DNA from: Deltaproteobacteria bacterium
GTDB lineage: Bacteria; Desulfobacterota; Desulfobacteria; Desulfobacterales; SURF-15
DNA length: 64,000 nucleotides
Direction: 5' to 3'
Assembly (NCBI GenBank): GCA_019309565.1
Contig: JAFDFZ010000014.1
Span: forward strand, 1-64,000
In this document: one piece after another, positions 52,321 through 61,117 of the stretch
Numbering within the stretch: position 1 is the stretch's first letter
How the letters are laid out: every line of letters begins with the position of its first letter
Notes under the pieces: model-generated
Told to the model about the DNA's origin: nothing
Databases searched by the model: none
Seen by the model: the letters and a program-made list of their open reading frames with translations, nothing else
Translations under genes and position numbers: made by a program

Positions 52321-53376
52321 ATGAAAAATATTCTGGTTACAGGCGGCTGCGGGTTTATCGGCACCAATTTTATTCGTTATCTGCTTTCGTTACCTGAATT
52401 TAAAGGTATCGTTGTCAATGTTGACAAACTCACCTATGCGGGTTGTGCCGAAAACCTGGATGATATCCAATCCAAATACCCGGATCGATATTTCTTCGTG
52501 AAGGCGGATATATGCGATATCGATCGATTAAAGGAGCTGGTCGAAAGACATGCCATAGATACAATTTGTCATTTTGCTGCCGAATCTCATGTGGATCGAT
52601 CCATTGTTGAACCGGATGCTTTTATCAAAACCAATATTGTTGGAACCTATCGTTTGCTGGAACTGGCAAGACGCTATAGAAGCCAGGTGCAACTATTTCA
52701 TCATGTAAGTACCGATGAGGTGTTCGGCGATCTTGGCAGCGGTGGGTATTTTACAGAAACGACACCTTACAACCCCAGCAACCCGTATTCTGCCTCCAAA
52801 GCAGCCTCTGATCATCTGGTGCGGTCATATTCTAGAACGTATGACATTCCCGTTACGATCTCCAACTGCTCCAATAATTATGGGCCGTACCAGTTTCCGG
52901 AAAAGCTCATTCCTTTGATGATCCTGAATGCAAAAGCAGGAAAACCGCTTCCGGTATATGGTTCCGGTAAGAACGTAAGAGACTGGCTGTATGTCGAGGA
53001 CCATTGCAGCGCTCTTTGGGAGATCATGAAGCGAGGAAAACGGGGGGAAACATACAACATCGGTGGGCGATGCGAGAAGCCCAATATTGAAGTTGTGAGC
53101 ACCATTTGTGATATGATTGACAGCCTGTCTCCTCTGCCGGATGGCCGGTCGCGACGGGAGTTGATTACGTTTGTAAAGGACAGGCCGGGGCACGATCTTC
53201 GGTATGCCATCGATTCTAGCAGGCTTGAAAATGAACTGGGCTGGAGACCAAGACAATCTTTTAAAACGGGACTTAAGAAAACCATTAAATGGTATCTCAA
53301 TAATGAAAGCTGGGTTCGCAGGATTCAAACCGGAGAATATCGAAACTGGATAAAACGGCAATACGACGACAGGTAA
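52321..53376 (+). CDS. rfbB: dTDP-glucose 4,6-dehydratase
   Basis: 351-aa extended SDR. NAD site [15 protein letters not shown] at the start, [12 protein letters not shown], the active site [10 protein letters not shown] and [15 protein letters not shown] (Y and K of YxxxK), then [16 protein letters not shown]. It makes dTDP-4-keto-6-deoxyglucose for rhamnose and other deoxysugars. The rmlA, rmlC and rmlD partners are not in the window, so it is a solitary copy. Confidence 0.94.
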   Translation: MKNILVTGGCGFIGTNFIRYLLSLPEFKGIVVNVDKLTYAGCAENLDDIQSKYPDRYFFVKADICDIDRLKELVERHAIDTICHFAAESHVDRSIVEPDAFIKTNIVGTYRLLELARRYRSQVQLFHHVSTDEVFGDLGSGGYFTETTPYNPSNPYSASKAASDHLVRSYSRTYDIPVTISNCSNNYGPYQFPEKLIPLMILNAKAGKPLPVYGSGKNVRDWLYVEDHCSALWEIMKRGKRGETYNIGGRCEKPNIEVVSTICDMIDSLSPLPDGRSRRELITFVKDRPGHDLRYAIDSSRLENELGWRPRQSFKTGLKKTIKWYLNNESWVRRIQTGEYRNWIKRQYDDR

Positions 53377-53402
53377 AAGCGCCCCCCCTTGCTTGAGTAA
53401 AT

Positions 53403-54764
53403 CTATTTCACCTTTACTACCACAAGCGTCATGTCGTCTTCAGGCTTCACCGTATTCGCAAAATGGTTGAGGCTATCGATGATGGCGTTTAAGATCGTCC
53501 TTGCGCTGGAGGAGGCATTTTGGCGAATAAGAGCATATATTCGTTCCCTGCCGAACATTTCCCCCTCCGGGTTGTTGGCTTCCATGATACCGTCTGTAAC
53601 CGACACGATTATTTGTCTGGATGCAAGTTTTCGCTTTGCCTCCTTGAACCGGGCATCCTTAAAAACCCCAAGGGGCAGCCCGGTGCTGTCTGACAGTTCT
53701 TCAAAGCAATCGGCGATGGGGTCATAAACAACTGCAGGTTCGTGGCCTGCGCTTATCCAGCAGATGCTTTTATCCTTCGAGTCGATGGTGGTGTAAAACA
53801 GTGTCATGAATCGGGCTGAATCTTCAACATCCCGGTAAAGCTGGCGGTTTACATCTGAAACGATTTCCGTAAGGCTACCCGGCAAAGAAGTCCGCTGGCG
53901 GATCAGGGCCCTGGCCGTTGCCATGAGCAGGGCCGATGGAATGCCATGATCCGAAACATCGCCGACAACCACGGCAATCTTTCCTTTCCCATGGTCGCTG
54001 GGTGTTATAAAATCATAATAATCGCCTCCGGTTTCATCACAATAAATGCTAGTTCCGGCAATATCCAGCCCATCGACTTTCGGGTCTGCTCCGGGCAACA
54101 GATTCTGCTGCACTTCCATGGCAAGAGAAAGCGAATGACGCACCCGCCGGTGAGCGTCATCAAGAGCCGCAATGGCTCTCTCACGTTCGGTTACGAAGTA
54201 TTTGAGCAGAAAAAACACGATAGCCGACACACCGCCAAGATTCATAATAAAGGAGATGATCACATACACTGGAGGCAGGCCACTTATGGGATTGAGCCTA
54301 CCCTCCACTATACCGGAAGCGGCCATCAACAAAAGGAAACTTCCAAACCAGGGAAGCGCACGGTTTGGGGCTGCAAACATCAGGGCTCCAATGGGAGAGA
54401 GTATCGACCATATCATAACCGCTCCTGAAGCCTCGAACCCACCAAAACGCCATTGAAGAAAAAAAGGCAGCACAAGAATCAATCCAAGCTGTCCGAAGCG
54501 AAATCGCCTGTAATTTTTCGTGCGAAGAAAACAAAAAAAATTGACCGCCGACAATACCACAAAGCCAAAGGGAATGCTCGCACAATCAGAAAGGTTAAGC
54601 GCCAGGTAACCGATTCCCCAAAGTAAGCCCATGATGCAATAGATAGTGGTTAGAAATATTAGAAGCGCTTTTTGCAGCCGCTGCTTTTCCGAATCTGTCG
54701 GTCGGCTGCCGGCCGTTGCCAGACGGGAGATGAGGTTTTTCAACAGGTTTTTTCCGTTTTTCAT
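53403..54764 (-). CDS. SpoIIE/RsbU-type PP2C phosphatase with membrane N-terminus
   Basis: 453-aa protein. Five or so hydrophobic helices occupy residues 30-200, followed by a short coiled segment and a SpoIIE domain (about 215-450) with GGDYYDFI, VVGDVSDHGIPSALLMA and IVSVTDGIMEANNPEGEMFG holding the metal aspartates. It would dephosphorylate an anti-sigma antagonist in response to a membrane signal; no partner genes are adjacent. The start has no strong ribosome site. Confidence 0.88.
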   Translation of the reverse strand: MKNGKNLLKNLISRLATAGSRPTDSEKQRLQKALLIFLTTIYCIMGLLWGIGYLALNLSDCASIPFGFVVLSAVNFFCFLRTKNYRRFRFGQLGLILVLPFFLQWRFGGFEASGAVMIWSILSPIGALMFAAPNRALPWFGSFLLLMAASGIVEGRLNPISGLPPVYVIISFIMNLGGVSAIVFFLLKYFVTERERAIAALDDAHRRVRHSLSLAMEVQQNLLPGADPKVDGLDIAGTSIYCDETGGDYYDFITPSDHGKGKIAVVVGDVSDHGIPSALLMATARALIRQRTSLPGSLTEIVSDVNRQLYRDVEDSARFMTLFYTTIDSKDKSICWISAGHEPAVVYDPIADCFEELSDSTGLPLGVFKDARFKEAKRKLASRQIIVSVTDGIMEANNPEGEMFGRERIYALIRQNASSSARTILNAIIDSLNHFANTVKPEDDMTLVVVKVK

Positions 54765-54922
54765 TTCGATATAGCCAGATTATATCAAAATTGAAGACCC
54801 TGTACAGCCCCGATGGACGGGATCTCCGTTTAACTTCGACAGGCTGAAGAAGGATGCGCTCGTCTTGTTGAACCCCCAAAGGTGGGCGTAAAGCACAATT
54901 CAACAGGGCTTGCTGTTTCTAT

Positions 54923-55453
54923 TCAATCTGCAGGAAGTGCATTCCAGGTAAACCATACGAATACGGTGATGGCAATGGCCTGCATAATCTTCCGCGGTTC
55001 AGTGGATGTGCAATTGCTTTTCACCTTCCTTCGATATATCCATGTACTCAAAGGAAATTTTAGATTCAGATCGTCTATGGAGGGTTTGAACAGTTTTGGG
55101 AAAGGGTGACTTTTCCCATCGAAAATGAGTTCCTTTTTGAAATAAGATTTGTTTAAAATGCCGATTTCCTTCCTTTCCCAGAGTATTCTGTAACTCTGAT
55201 GGCCCATAAATGTCTTTTTGCCTGACAGTTTTATCTGTTGGCTTTCAAGAATAAGTTTATCCTTCGAATACATTTGAAAATTCCATTCACCAGCCCTGTA
55301 AGAACATTTATATTCCTTGGTTCTTTTTTCAGCGACTGTTCTTACAAAGAATTTATTCTGAGTAAGCGGACCCAAGAAGGTTTGATAGACGTGAATTTCC
55401 ATGCCATTTAGAAAGCGGCGATGGACCGGACTTTCAATAGAGTTGAAATTCAA
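54923..55453 (-). CDS. Unknown protein with C-terminal hydrophobic helix
   Basis: 176-aa protein I do not recognise. It is basic, with SCYRAGEWNFQMYSKDK-like beta patterns and KKTFMGHQSYRILWERKEIGI, and ends in AIAITVFVWFTWNALPAD, a candidate membrane anchor. The start is TTG 55453, seven bases after GGGAG. It lies between the phosphatase gene and the repeat cluster; it may be a lineage-specific gene. Confidence 0.55.
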   Translation of the reverse strand: MNFNSIESPVHRRFLNGMEIHVYQTFLGPLTQNKFFVRTVAEKRTKEYKCSYRAGEWNFQMYSKDKLILESQQIKLSGKKTFMGHQSYRILWERKEIGILNKSYFKKELIFDGKSHPFPKLFKPSIDDLNLKFPLSTWIYRRKVKSNCTSTEPRKIMQAIAITVFVWFTWNALPAD

Positions 55454-55533
55454 TGATTTGCTCCCAATATATAAAAAATTTTAACCTTTTTAGAATAAAT
55501 TTGCAAGTTGACGTTATTTGCTAAACGAAAATA

Positions 55534-55661
55534 GGTGTCACATATTGATTAGGCTTTTTCTGCAACATTTAAATTAAGCCCCTCAATGAATAATCACTAA
55601 TCAAGATGCGACACCTTTTACACAATGAATAATCACTAATCAAGATGCGACACCTTTTACA
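55534..55661. repeat. Mini-element with RAYT-like inverted ends and a 39-bp tandem duplication
   Basis: A left unit starting GGTGTCACATATTGATTAGG at 55534 faces two right units ending GCGACACC. The right units lie in a perfect tandem duplication, 55584-55622 and 55623-55661, 39 bp each. The GGTGTC core and the following A/T-rich pattern resemble the ends of the RAYT element at 2022-3058. No open frame is inside, so it looks non-autonomous. The 469-bp stretch 55454-55922 otherwise holds no gene. Confidence 0.75.
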
Positions 55662-55922
55662 GTGTGATGAAGTAATCCATCAAGAAAGGATATTGCTTAA
55701 ACAAATCATCTATTTTGGTATTGGCGTTAAGTTCCATGGATAACCTCCCTGGCTGATTCAGATAGTGTTTACCCGGGTTAAGCGGTTCATCGTTCCGCGT
55801 TCAGGGTTAAAACCCACAAATAACTTCGTACTCTGAACCTGGAGCCAATCAATTCAAGGTTTCATATCTGTCAGTATTCAAATGACAATAATAAAGATAT
55901 GAGGGGCGTTTTCATATTTCTT

Positions 55923-56255
55923 TCAGTATTGGATACCAGATAATTGATGCGGTGTACAATTTATTTTCTTTTTGGCCTCCTCCACAAGGCGCAAGCCGGA
56001 TTCGTAATCGAGCCGGTATTCCGCGGTAAACGTATGAAGCTTTTCCTTTTTAAGCCAGCGGTACCTGGGCTGATAGTTTATATAGGGGTATGGATTGAAC
56101 GCCTGTTTTATGGAAGCGGCGGCCCAGCCGCATTTTTCGGCAAGCTCCATCTGGTCTATTCGTTTGACCGTGGGGCCAGATGCAACGATAAAGGGATTTT
56201 TAAGCTCAACATTGCCGATTCTAACGGGCAAATAAAAAAGATCTTCCTTGTTCAT
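55923..56255 (-). pseudogene. Truncated PreA-like dihydroorotate/dihydropyrimidine dehydrogenase fragment
   Basis: The 110-residue frame matches the first 100 or so residues of the PreA-like protein encoded at 59064-60290: both start with a V-G/ SGYKF segment, then ASGPTVKRIDQMELAEKCGW against GSGPAVKTLDMIKQIEQWGW, PRYRWLKK and YRLDYESGLRLVEEAKKK. The FMN barrel and Fe-S clusters are missing; the frame ends NCTPHQLSGIQY. GGGAGG precedes the start, so a short peptide might still be made. It lies next to the repeat cluster. Confidence 0.75.
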
Positions 56256-56327
56256 GTCATCCTCCCGGCCTTTTTGGATAAGAAAAAAGCCAATTGTATA
56301 TATTTTATGATTTTCAACCTACAGGAG

Positions 56328-57518
56328 CTACTCCAGCGAAATCTTTCTTCCTTCCTCGCATGAAACATATCCGGCATAGAGGACCTCGACAAGCTGCATG
56401 GCAAGCTCAAGCCCTGTTAAAGGAGCGCGGTTGTAAGCTATTGCTTCCATGAAGTCCTGAATTTCATGAGGATAGCCCAGTGTCCATTCCTCGTCCGGAT
56501 TGGGAAAAGAAAGGCCGGCCCTGGTCTCCTGTTTTTCATTGAAATAGACATCTTCAACAGGTGCCGGATCAACGATATAGAATTGACAGTCACGTACCAG
56601 ACACAGCCTGAATTTTAGCCGGCAGTTGGTCATTCGAATTTCTATCTCCGATTCCATACCGCCCAGCAGGTCATCTGCACCGAAAAAGATTCCCCTGGTT
56701 CCGTCCGTAAAGGTTATCGTAAGCTGGGACCATGTTTCCACATCCTTCCACCCGGTGCCAAGGGGGCTGTTTTTTGCATGCTTGAAAGCTTCGGTCCTGG
56801 TAAGATCCACGGTATCTGCCCAGACTTCTTTTGCGGTTACGGGTTTTCCGTATTTTTTTTCTCCTTCATACTGCTTTAAAAAAAGCCCTGCTGCAATCGG
56901 ATGAGCTGCCAGCCTGGCCATGGCTCCACCTCCCGCATGTTTCCAGTATTTTGCATATTCCGCATGGGAGCCGCTGTGGGACTCATCTCCCCGTATTTCA
57001 AGAATGCTTCCTGATACAAAGCATTTTTCCATCAGCTCCAGGGCCTTTTTGAATGCCGGAGCATAAATCCAGTTATCTGCATAGCAGAACTTTACAGGAT
57101 TTTCAGCCATAACCTTGCGCACGAGCTTAAGATCTTCCCGCACCTTGACAAGCATCTCTCTTTTCGGAGTTGTCCCCACTTCATCATCCGGTTCTTTGCG
57201 GCCGAAATAACCGGTTAGAGGTTTTTCGCATATGATATGCTTTCCTGCCCGCGCTGCTTCAAGCACCATCGGAAGATGAAGAGCATTTGGAACAACAAGA
57301 TCAACCACGTCAATTGATTTGTCGTCAATAATATAGCGATAGTCGTCGTAGTAATTCGGAACGTTATATGTTTTTGCAAGCTTTTCGGCCCGGATTTTTG
57401 TTTTACCTGCAATGGCAACCACTTCAACCGGCACTCCATAGACCTGACGGTATGAGCGAAGGTGAAAAGCCCCGGCAAATCCCGCGCCGATAATTCCGAC
57501 TTTTACTGGTCGGTTCAT
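56328..57518 (-). CDS. Gfo/Idh/MocA-family oxidoreductase
   Basis: 396-aa NAD(P)-dependent dehydrogenase. N-terminal Rossmann part VGIIGAGFAGAFHLRSYRQ, VVDLVVPNALHLPMVL and the EKP motif IICEKPLTG with the catalytic-side lysine; the C-terminal domain has AHPIAAGLFL in the usual histidine/lysine area. Substrate is likely a sugar, inositol or related polyol, or a hydroxy-acid. AAAGGAAG precedes ATG 57518. Next to an aminotransferase and the PreA-like gene on the same strand. Confidence 0.85.
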   Translation of the reverse strand: MNRPVKVGIIGAGFAGAFHLRSYRQVYGVPVEVVAIAGKTKIRAEKLAKTYNVPNYYDDYRYIIDDKSIDVVDLVVPNALHLPMVLEAARAGKHIICEKPLTGYFGRKEPDDEVGTTPKREMLVKVREDLKLVRKVMAENPVKFCYADNWIYAPAFKKALELMEKCFVSGSILEIRGDESHSGSHAEYAKYWKHAGGGAMARLAAHPIAAGLFLKQYEGEKKYGKPVTAKEVWADTVDLTRTEAFKHAKNSPLGTGWKDVETWSQLTITFTDGTRGIFFGADDLLGGMESEIEIRMTNCRLKFRLCLVRDCQFYIVDPAPVEDVYFNEKQETRAGLSFPNPDEEWTLGYPHEIQDFMEAIAYNRAPLTGLELAMQLVEVLYAGYVSCEEGRKISLE

Positions 57519-57602
57519 GATTCAACTTCCTTTCTTTTAGAATTGTTTTTTAGGAACAGAGGGTTCCGGGATCACTTAAGCTCTTTTGGAGATATCCCTT
57601 TT

Positions 57603-58967
57603 TTAAAGAACCTCTTCCATGGCCTCTTCAAGTACGGATATTCCTTCACAAAGAGCTTCTTCAGGAATCGTTAAAGGCGGTGCGATCTTAATGCACTCAC
57701 CGCCGATTCCAACCGGGGCGAACATGAGAAGCCCCCTGTGGAAGCAGGCAGTGTTTATACGAAGTGCTGTATCGCCGTCCGGCTCCTTTGTTCCCGGCTT
57801 AACGATCCGCAACCCGGCCACAAGACCTTTTCCCGTTACGGATCCGATTACTCTGGAATATTTCTTTCCGATCCGAAGAAGCTCCGGCATAAGTATGTTA
57901 CCAAGATCGGCCGCCCTCTGTGCAAGGCTCTCTTCCTTCAACACTTTAAGATTGGCGATTGCTGCAACCACACACAGAGGGGAGGCAGAATGGGTTGAGG
58001 TCATGGAACCTGGAGGATAGATCTCCATTATTTCCTTTCTGCCGATAACAGCGGACAGTGGCAGCGATGAGCTTATGCCCTTGCCACAGGCGATAAGATC
58101 CGGTGTTACACCGTAGTGCTCGAAGCAGAACATTTTTCCGGTTCGACCGAACCCGGCCTGGACCTCGTCGAAAATCATGACGATATCATGTTCCCTGCAA
58201 AACGATTCCATGTCCTTCGCATATTGAACCGGCAGAAAGTCCGGCCCGACTCCCTGGTATGATTCGGTAAGCAGCCCGGCGATCTCTTTTCCGGATATTC
58301 CCTTTTCTGAAATCGTTTTGAGAAAAAGATCAAAACACGTATCTTCCGTCCAGAATCCGTTTGGAAAGGGTACCGGCACAAAGTCGGGGGTACATTCTCC
58401 GATCCAGGCTTTAAGTTTCGGGATTCCCCCTGCAAGCTGGGCTCCCATTGTTCTTCCGTGAAACGCGTTTTCAAACGATACGATGTATTTTTTACCCGGG
58501 CCGTGTCGCTCCATGGCATAGGTTTTGGCAAGCTTGATGCAGTTTTCAATGGCTTCGCTGCCTGTGCTTAACAGAAAAACTTCATAATCGGACGGATCCG
58601 GAGAAACCTCCTGCAGCGCTCCGGTCAGCTCGGCCCGCTTTTCGTAAGCAAATATGTAGGAGGCGATCATTGATCTGTCTATCTGCTCCTTTAGTGCGGC
58701 TTTGATGGACGGATGTCCGTGACCGGTATTGGCCACAAGAACACAGGAAGACCAGTCTATCCATCGGTTTCCCCATGGATCACTGACGATGAAATCCTCG
58801 GCTCTTTCCCATATCACCGGCGGCATTCCCATCATTGAACGTGGTTCGGATTCTTCAAGAGCTTTGAAGATGACAAGAGATTCCGGCACCGGTAATTTTG
58901 TCTTTATGGTACGGTAGCTGGTAGTGATTTTTTCAACTTCAATCGGTTCCAGTGAATATTCAGCCAT
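57603..58967 (-). CDS. Class III (omega/GABA-type) aminotransferase
   Basis: 454-aa PLP enzyme. VANTGHGHPSIKAAL, STGSEAIENCIKLAKTY, FENAFHGRTMGAQLAGG, IFDEVQAGFGRTGKMF and the PLP lysine in ACGKGISSSLPLSAVIG are all diagnostic of class III aminotransferases acting on omega-amino groups such as 4-aminobutyrate, beta-alanine or ornithine. AGGAAAA precedes ATG 58967. Its neighbour suggests a role in amine or pyrimidine-derived amino acid use, but the substrate is not fixed by sequence. Confidence 0.88.
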   Translation of the reverse strand: MAEYSLEPIEVEKITTSYRTIKTKLPVPESLVIFKALEESEPRSMMGMPPVIWERAEDFIVSDPWGNRWIDWSSCVLVANTGHGHPSIKAALKEQIDRSMIASYIFAYEKRAELTGALQEVSPDPSDYEVFLLSTGSEAIENCIKLAKTYAMERHGPGKKYIVSFENAFHGRTMGAQLAGGIPKLKAWIGECTPDFVPVPFPNGFWTEDTCFDLFLKTISEKGISGKEIAGLLTESYQGVGPDFLPVQYAKDMESFCREHDIVMIFDEVQAGFGRTGKMFCFEHYGVTPDLIACGKGISSSLPLSAVIGRKEIMEIYPPGSMTSTHSASPLCVVAAIANLKVLKEESLAQRAADLGNILMPELLRIGKKYSRVIGSVTGKGLVAGLRIVKPGTKEPDGDTALRINTACFHRGLLMFAPVGIGGECIKIAPPLTIPEEALCEGISVLEEAMEEVL

Positions 58968-59063
58968 GATAAATTTTCCTTTTTTAAATGGCAGGCGCCG
59001 TGTTTGTGCCTTATTGCCGTTGAATCTATATTGGAGCCGGGTGACCTGATTATAAGAAAATAA

Positions 59064-60290
59064 TTATATCATTTTTTCAAACTGCTCCATCGAAACTGCC
59101 CCCGCAGGACATATGTCGATACAGGTGCTGCAGCCGGTACAGTCTTGCGGGTTAACCACGGCTTTATCGTCTTTAAGACTTATAGCATAGCAATGACCTA
59201 TATTCACACACAACCCGCAGCCTGTGCATTTTTCATCGTCGATTACCGCATTTCCACGGTACAGCGTAAGGGAATCCGTGGGCGAGATGTGTGATACCAC
59301 AGCATCCCTGAAATCCCGATAGTTCCTGTATCCCTTTTCATCCATAAACCGCTTTACCTGATTTACAATTTTAGGCAGAACACCGAAACCTTTAAGCATA
59401 ACCGCGGTGCATATCTGGATAAAATCCGCACCGCACATCATCATCTGAACGGCGTCTTTTCCGGTTTCAATCCCTCCGCTTCCCATGACCACATGCTGGG
59501 GGAGGCTGTTTTTTCTCATCTCATAGACATCCCGAAGGGCAAGCGGTTTTAACCACGGTCCTGAAAAACAGGCAAGAGTAGGTTCATCCTGCAGGCGGCA
59601 TATTCCCCTTTCAGGGTTGTAAATATCAAAATCCGGAATTGCCAGCCTGTTTCCCGTACCCCCTACACTGTCGATTCCTGCGTCAAAACAGGCTCGGGCC
59701 ACCTGGCCGATCTTCCCACCTTCGGGAGTCAGTTTTACAAAAACCGGTATGCCGACAGCCTTCTTTACTGCAGATGCGCACCTTGAAACTATTTGGGCAT
59801 TTGATCCCACGCTGGCTCCGGAAACGATCGCCGTTTTACCACCCGAACTCTGAACGTTAAAAGACATGTTGGGACAGCACATATTAAGCTCTATTACATG
59901 AGCTCCGGCAGCTTCATATTTTTTCGCCATCCGAACCCATCCCTCATCACCCTCATCTCCGGCATAAGCCATGTTGGCGTACAGTATAAGCTCGCTTACA
60001 TTCTTTCTTGCCTCTTCCATAAGTTTAAGACCCTGGTCGAGCGAAAGACGTGTCTCGGCGGTAAAAGCATGATAGCGGTGTTTTTTCAGCCACCGATATC
60101 TCGGTGGTTTGCTGATATAGGTCGGATCGATGCTAAGTTTAAGACTTGCGCCGCCCCATCCCCACTGCTCGATCTGTTTGATCATATCCAGGGTTTTAAC
60201 GGCTGGGCCGGATCCTACGACAAAGTTGTTTCTAAATTTATACCCGCTAACCTCAAGGGGCATCAGATAGTCTTTTTCTTTAACCTTCAT
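59064..60290 (-). CDS. PreA-like dihydropyrimidine dehydrogenase / dihydroorotate dehydrogenase homologue with 4Fe-4S domain
   Basis: 408-aa FMN barrel protein. GSGPAVKTLDMI begins it, ELNMCCPNMSFNVQ carries the active-site cysteine region, FVKLTPEGG and GSGGIETGKDA bind FMN. A C-terminal ferredoxin domain has CTGCGLCVNIGHC, whose spacing before the last cysteine is longer than usual, and canonical CTGCSTCIDICPAGA. It fits the PreA subunit of NAD-dependent dihydropyrimidine dehydrogenase; preT is not present in the window, so the electron donor is unknown. Confidence 0.85.
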   Translation of the reverse strand: MKVKEKDYLMPLEVSGYKFRNNFVVGSGPAVKTLDMIKQIEQWGWGGASLKLSIDPTYISKPPRYRWLKKHRYHAFTAETRLSLDQGLKLMEEARKNVSELILYANMAYAGDEGDEGWVRMAKKYEAAGAHVIELNMCCPNMSFNVQSSGGKTAIVSGASVGSNAQIVSRCASAVKKAVGIPVFVKLTPEGGKIGQVARACFDAGIDSVGGTGNRLAIPDFDIYNPERGICRLQDEPTLACFSGPWLKPLALRDVYEMRKNSLPQHVVMGSGGIETGKDAVQMMMCGADFIQICTAVMLKGFGVLPKIVNQVKRFMDEKGYRNYRDFRDAVVSHISPTDSLTLYRGNAVIDDEKCTGCGLCVNIGHCYAISLKDDKAVVNPQDCTGCSTCIDICPAGAVSMEQFEKMI

Positions 60291-60361
60291 TATATTTCCT
60301 TACCGGCCGTTGAAGCAGTTCGGGCTTTAGCAAAACAGGATAATCTTATGTTTTTCCATCT

Positions 60362-60565
60362 CTATAGATCGATTCCAAGAAGCTCAAACGAATTTCTTCC
60401 CAATTCGGCTCCAGGCCTTTTTTTATAGATCGGTACGATAAATTTTTCAAGCTCAAGAATGGCTAGGACAATCAAGCTCTGGTACTCATTTTCGCTTATC
60501 TGCCTCTTCAGTATGCTGTTTTCAGGGGTGAACACGGCCATCATAAAAAATGTCTTTTTGTTCAT
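60362..60565 (-). CDS. Small open frame, doubtful
   Basis: 67-aa frame starting KKTFFMMAVFTPENSIL, with LAILELEKFIVPIYKKR. No ribosome site precedes ATG 60565 and I recognise no family. It lies upstream of the PreA-like gene on the same strand, so it could be a real short gene or the relic of one. The plus-strand frame opposite 60587-60835 looks like noise. Confidence 0.3.
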   Translation of the reverse strand: MNKKTFFMMAVFTPENSILKRQISENEYQSLIVLAILELEKFIVPIYKKRPGAELGRNSFELLGIDL

Positions 60566-60861
60566 TTACACGGAACGGGATGACACATGATACAGTCCGC
60601 CTTCGTATTCTATTCGCCATGCTCTGCTCATGAATACACAAGATATGACACCTTTTTCCTGGCTCTAAACGACGCCAATACACTCATTGTGGCCATCCCA
60701 TCTCAGGTAGTTGGAAGCTTCCCAAAGCCTGAGCCAAAAGGAAGCCTTAAAAAAAACGATTCAACCATTTCCGTTTTATTTAAAAATACCGGACAACCCG
60801 GCAGTCGGACGTGCTTTATTGTGTCTCATAGGTGAGATGCTGGTGAAAAAATAAATATTGT

Positions 60862-60891
60862 TTGACAACCACCATATCTTATGGTTTTAAA
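60862..60891 (+). promoter_or_regulatory. Possible sigma-70 promoter for the second liv operon
   Basis: TTGACA (60862-60867) and TTTAAA (60886-60891) are spaced 18 bp apart. The predicted transcript would have a leader of about 220 bases. The wider stretch 60291-61117 (827 bp) has no gene I can support besides the doubtful frame above; a degenerate GACACC repeat piece occurs near 60646. Confidence 0.35.
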
Positions 60892-61040
60892 AATTAACAC
60901 ACTGTCAATTCTTTACCTGATGTAAGGATAACAAAAATCAGTATATTTTAATTCTTTCCTTTTCTTTCTGAAAAACATTTGGGAATATAATCGAAAAACG
61001 ATCAATTGTTTGAGGTAAATCGAGCAATTATCACAATGTG

Positions 61041-61074
61041 TTACGGAAAAAACATAGCATCTGTTTTTCCGTAA
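61041..61074 (+). promoter_or_regulatory. Perfect 11-bp inverted repeat in the leader of the second liv binding-protein gene
   Basis: TTACGGAAAAA (61041-61051) faces TTTTTCCGTAA (61064-61074) across a 12-base loop, 28 bases before the ribosome site. No T-run follows, so it is not a terminator. It could be an operator or a leader RNA hairpin. Confidence 0.5.
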
Positions 61075-61117
61075 ACAAAAGAGACATTAACCAAAATACA
61101 TGAAGGAGGGGAAGGCC

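Noticed and set aside
55584-55661. Tandem 39-bp units as a CRISPR array
   Set aside because: Only two units, joined without spacers, and related to transposon ends.
60587-60835. Plus-strand open frame of 82 codons
   Set aside because: No ribosome site or recognisable features, and it overlaps a degenerate repeat piece.
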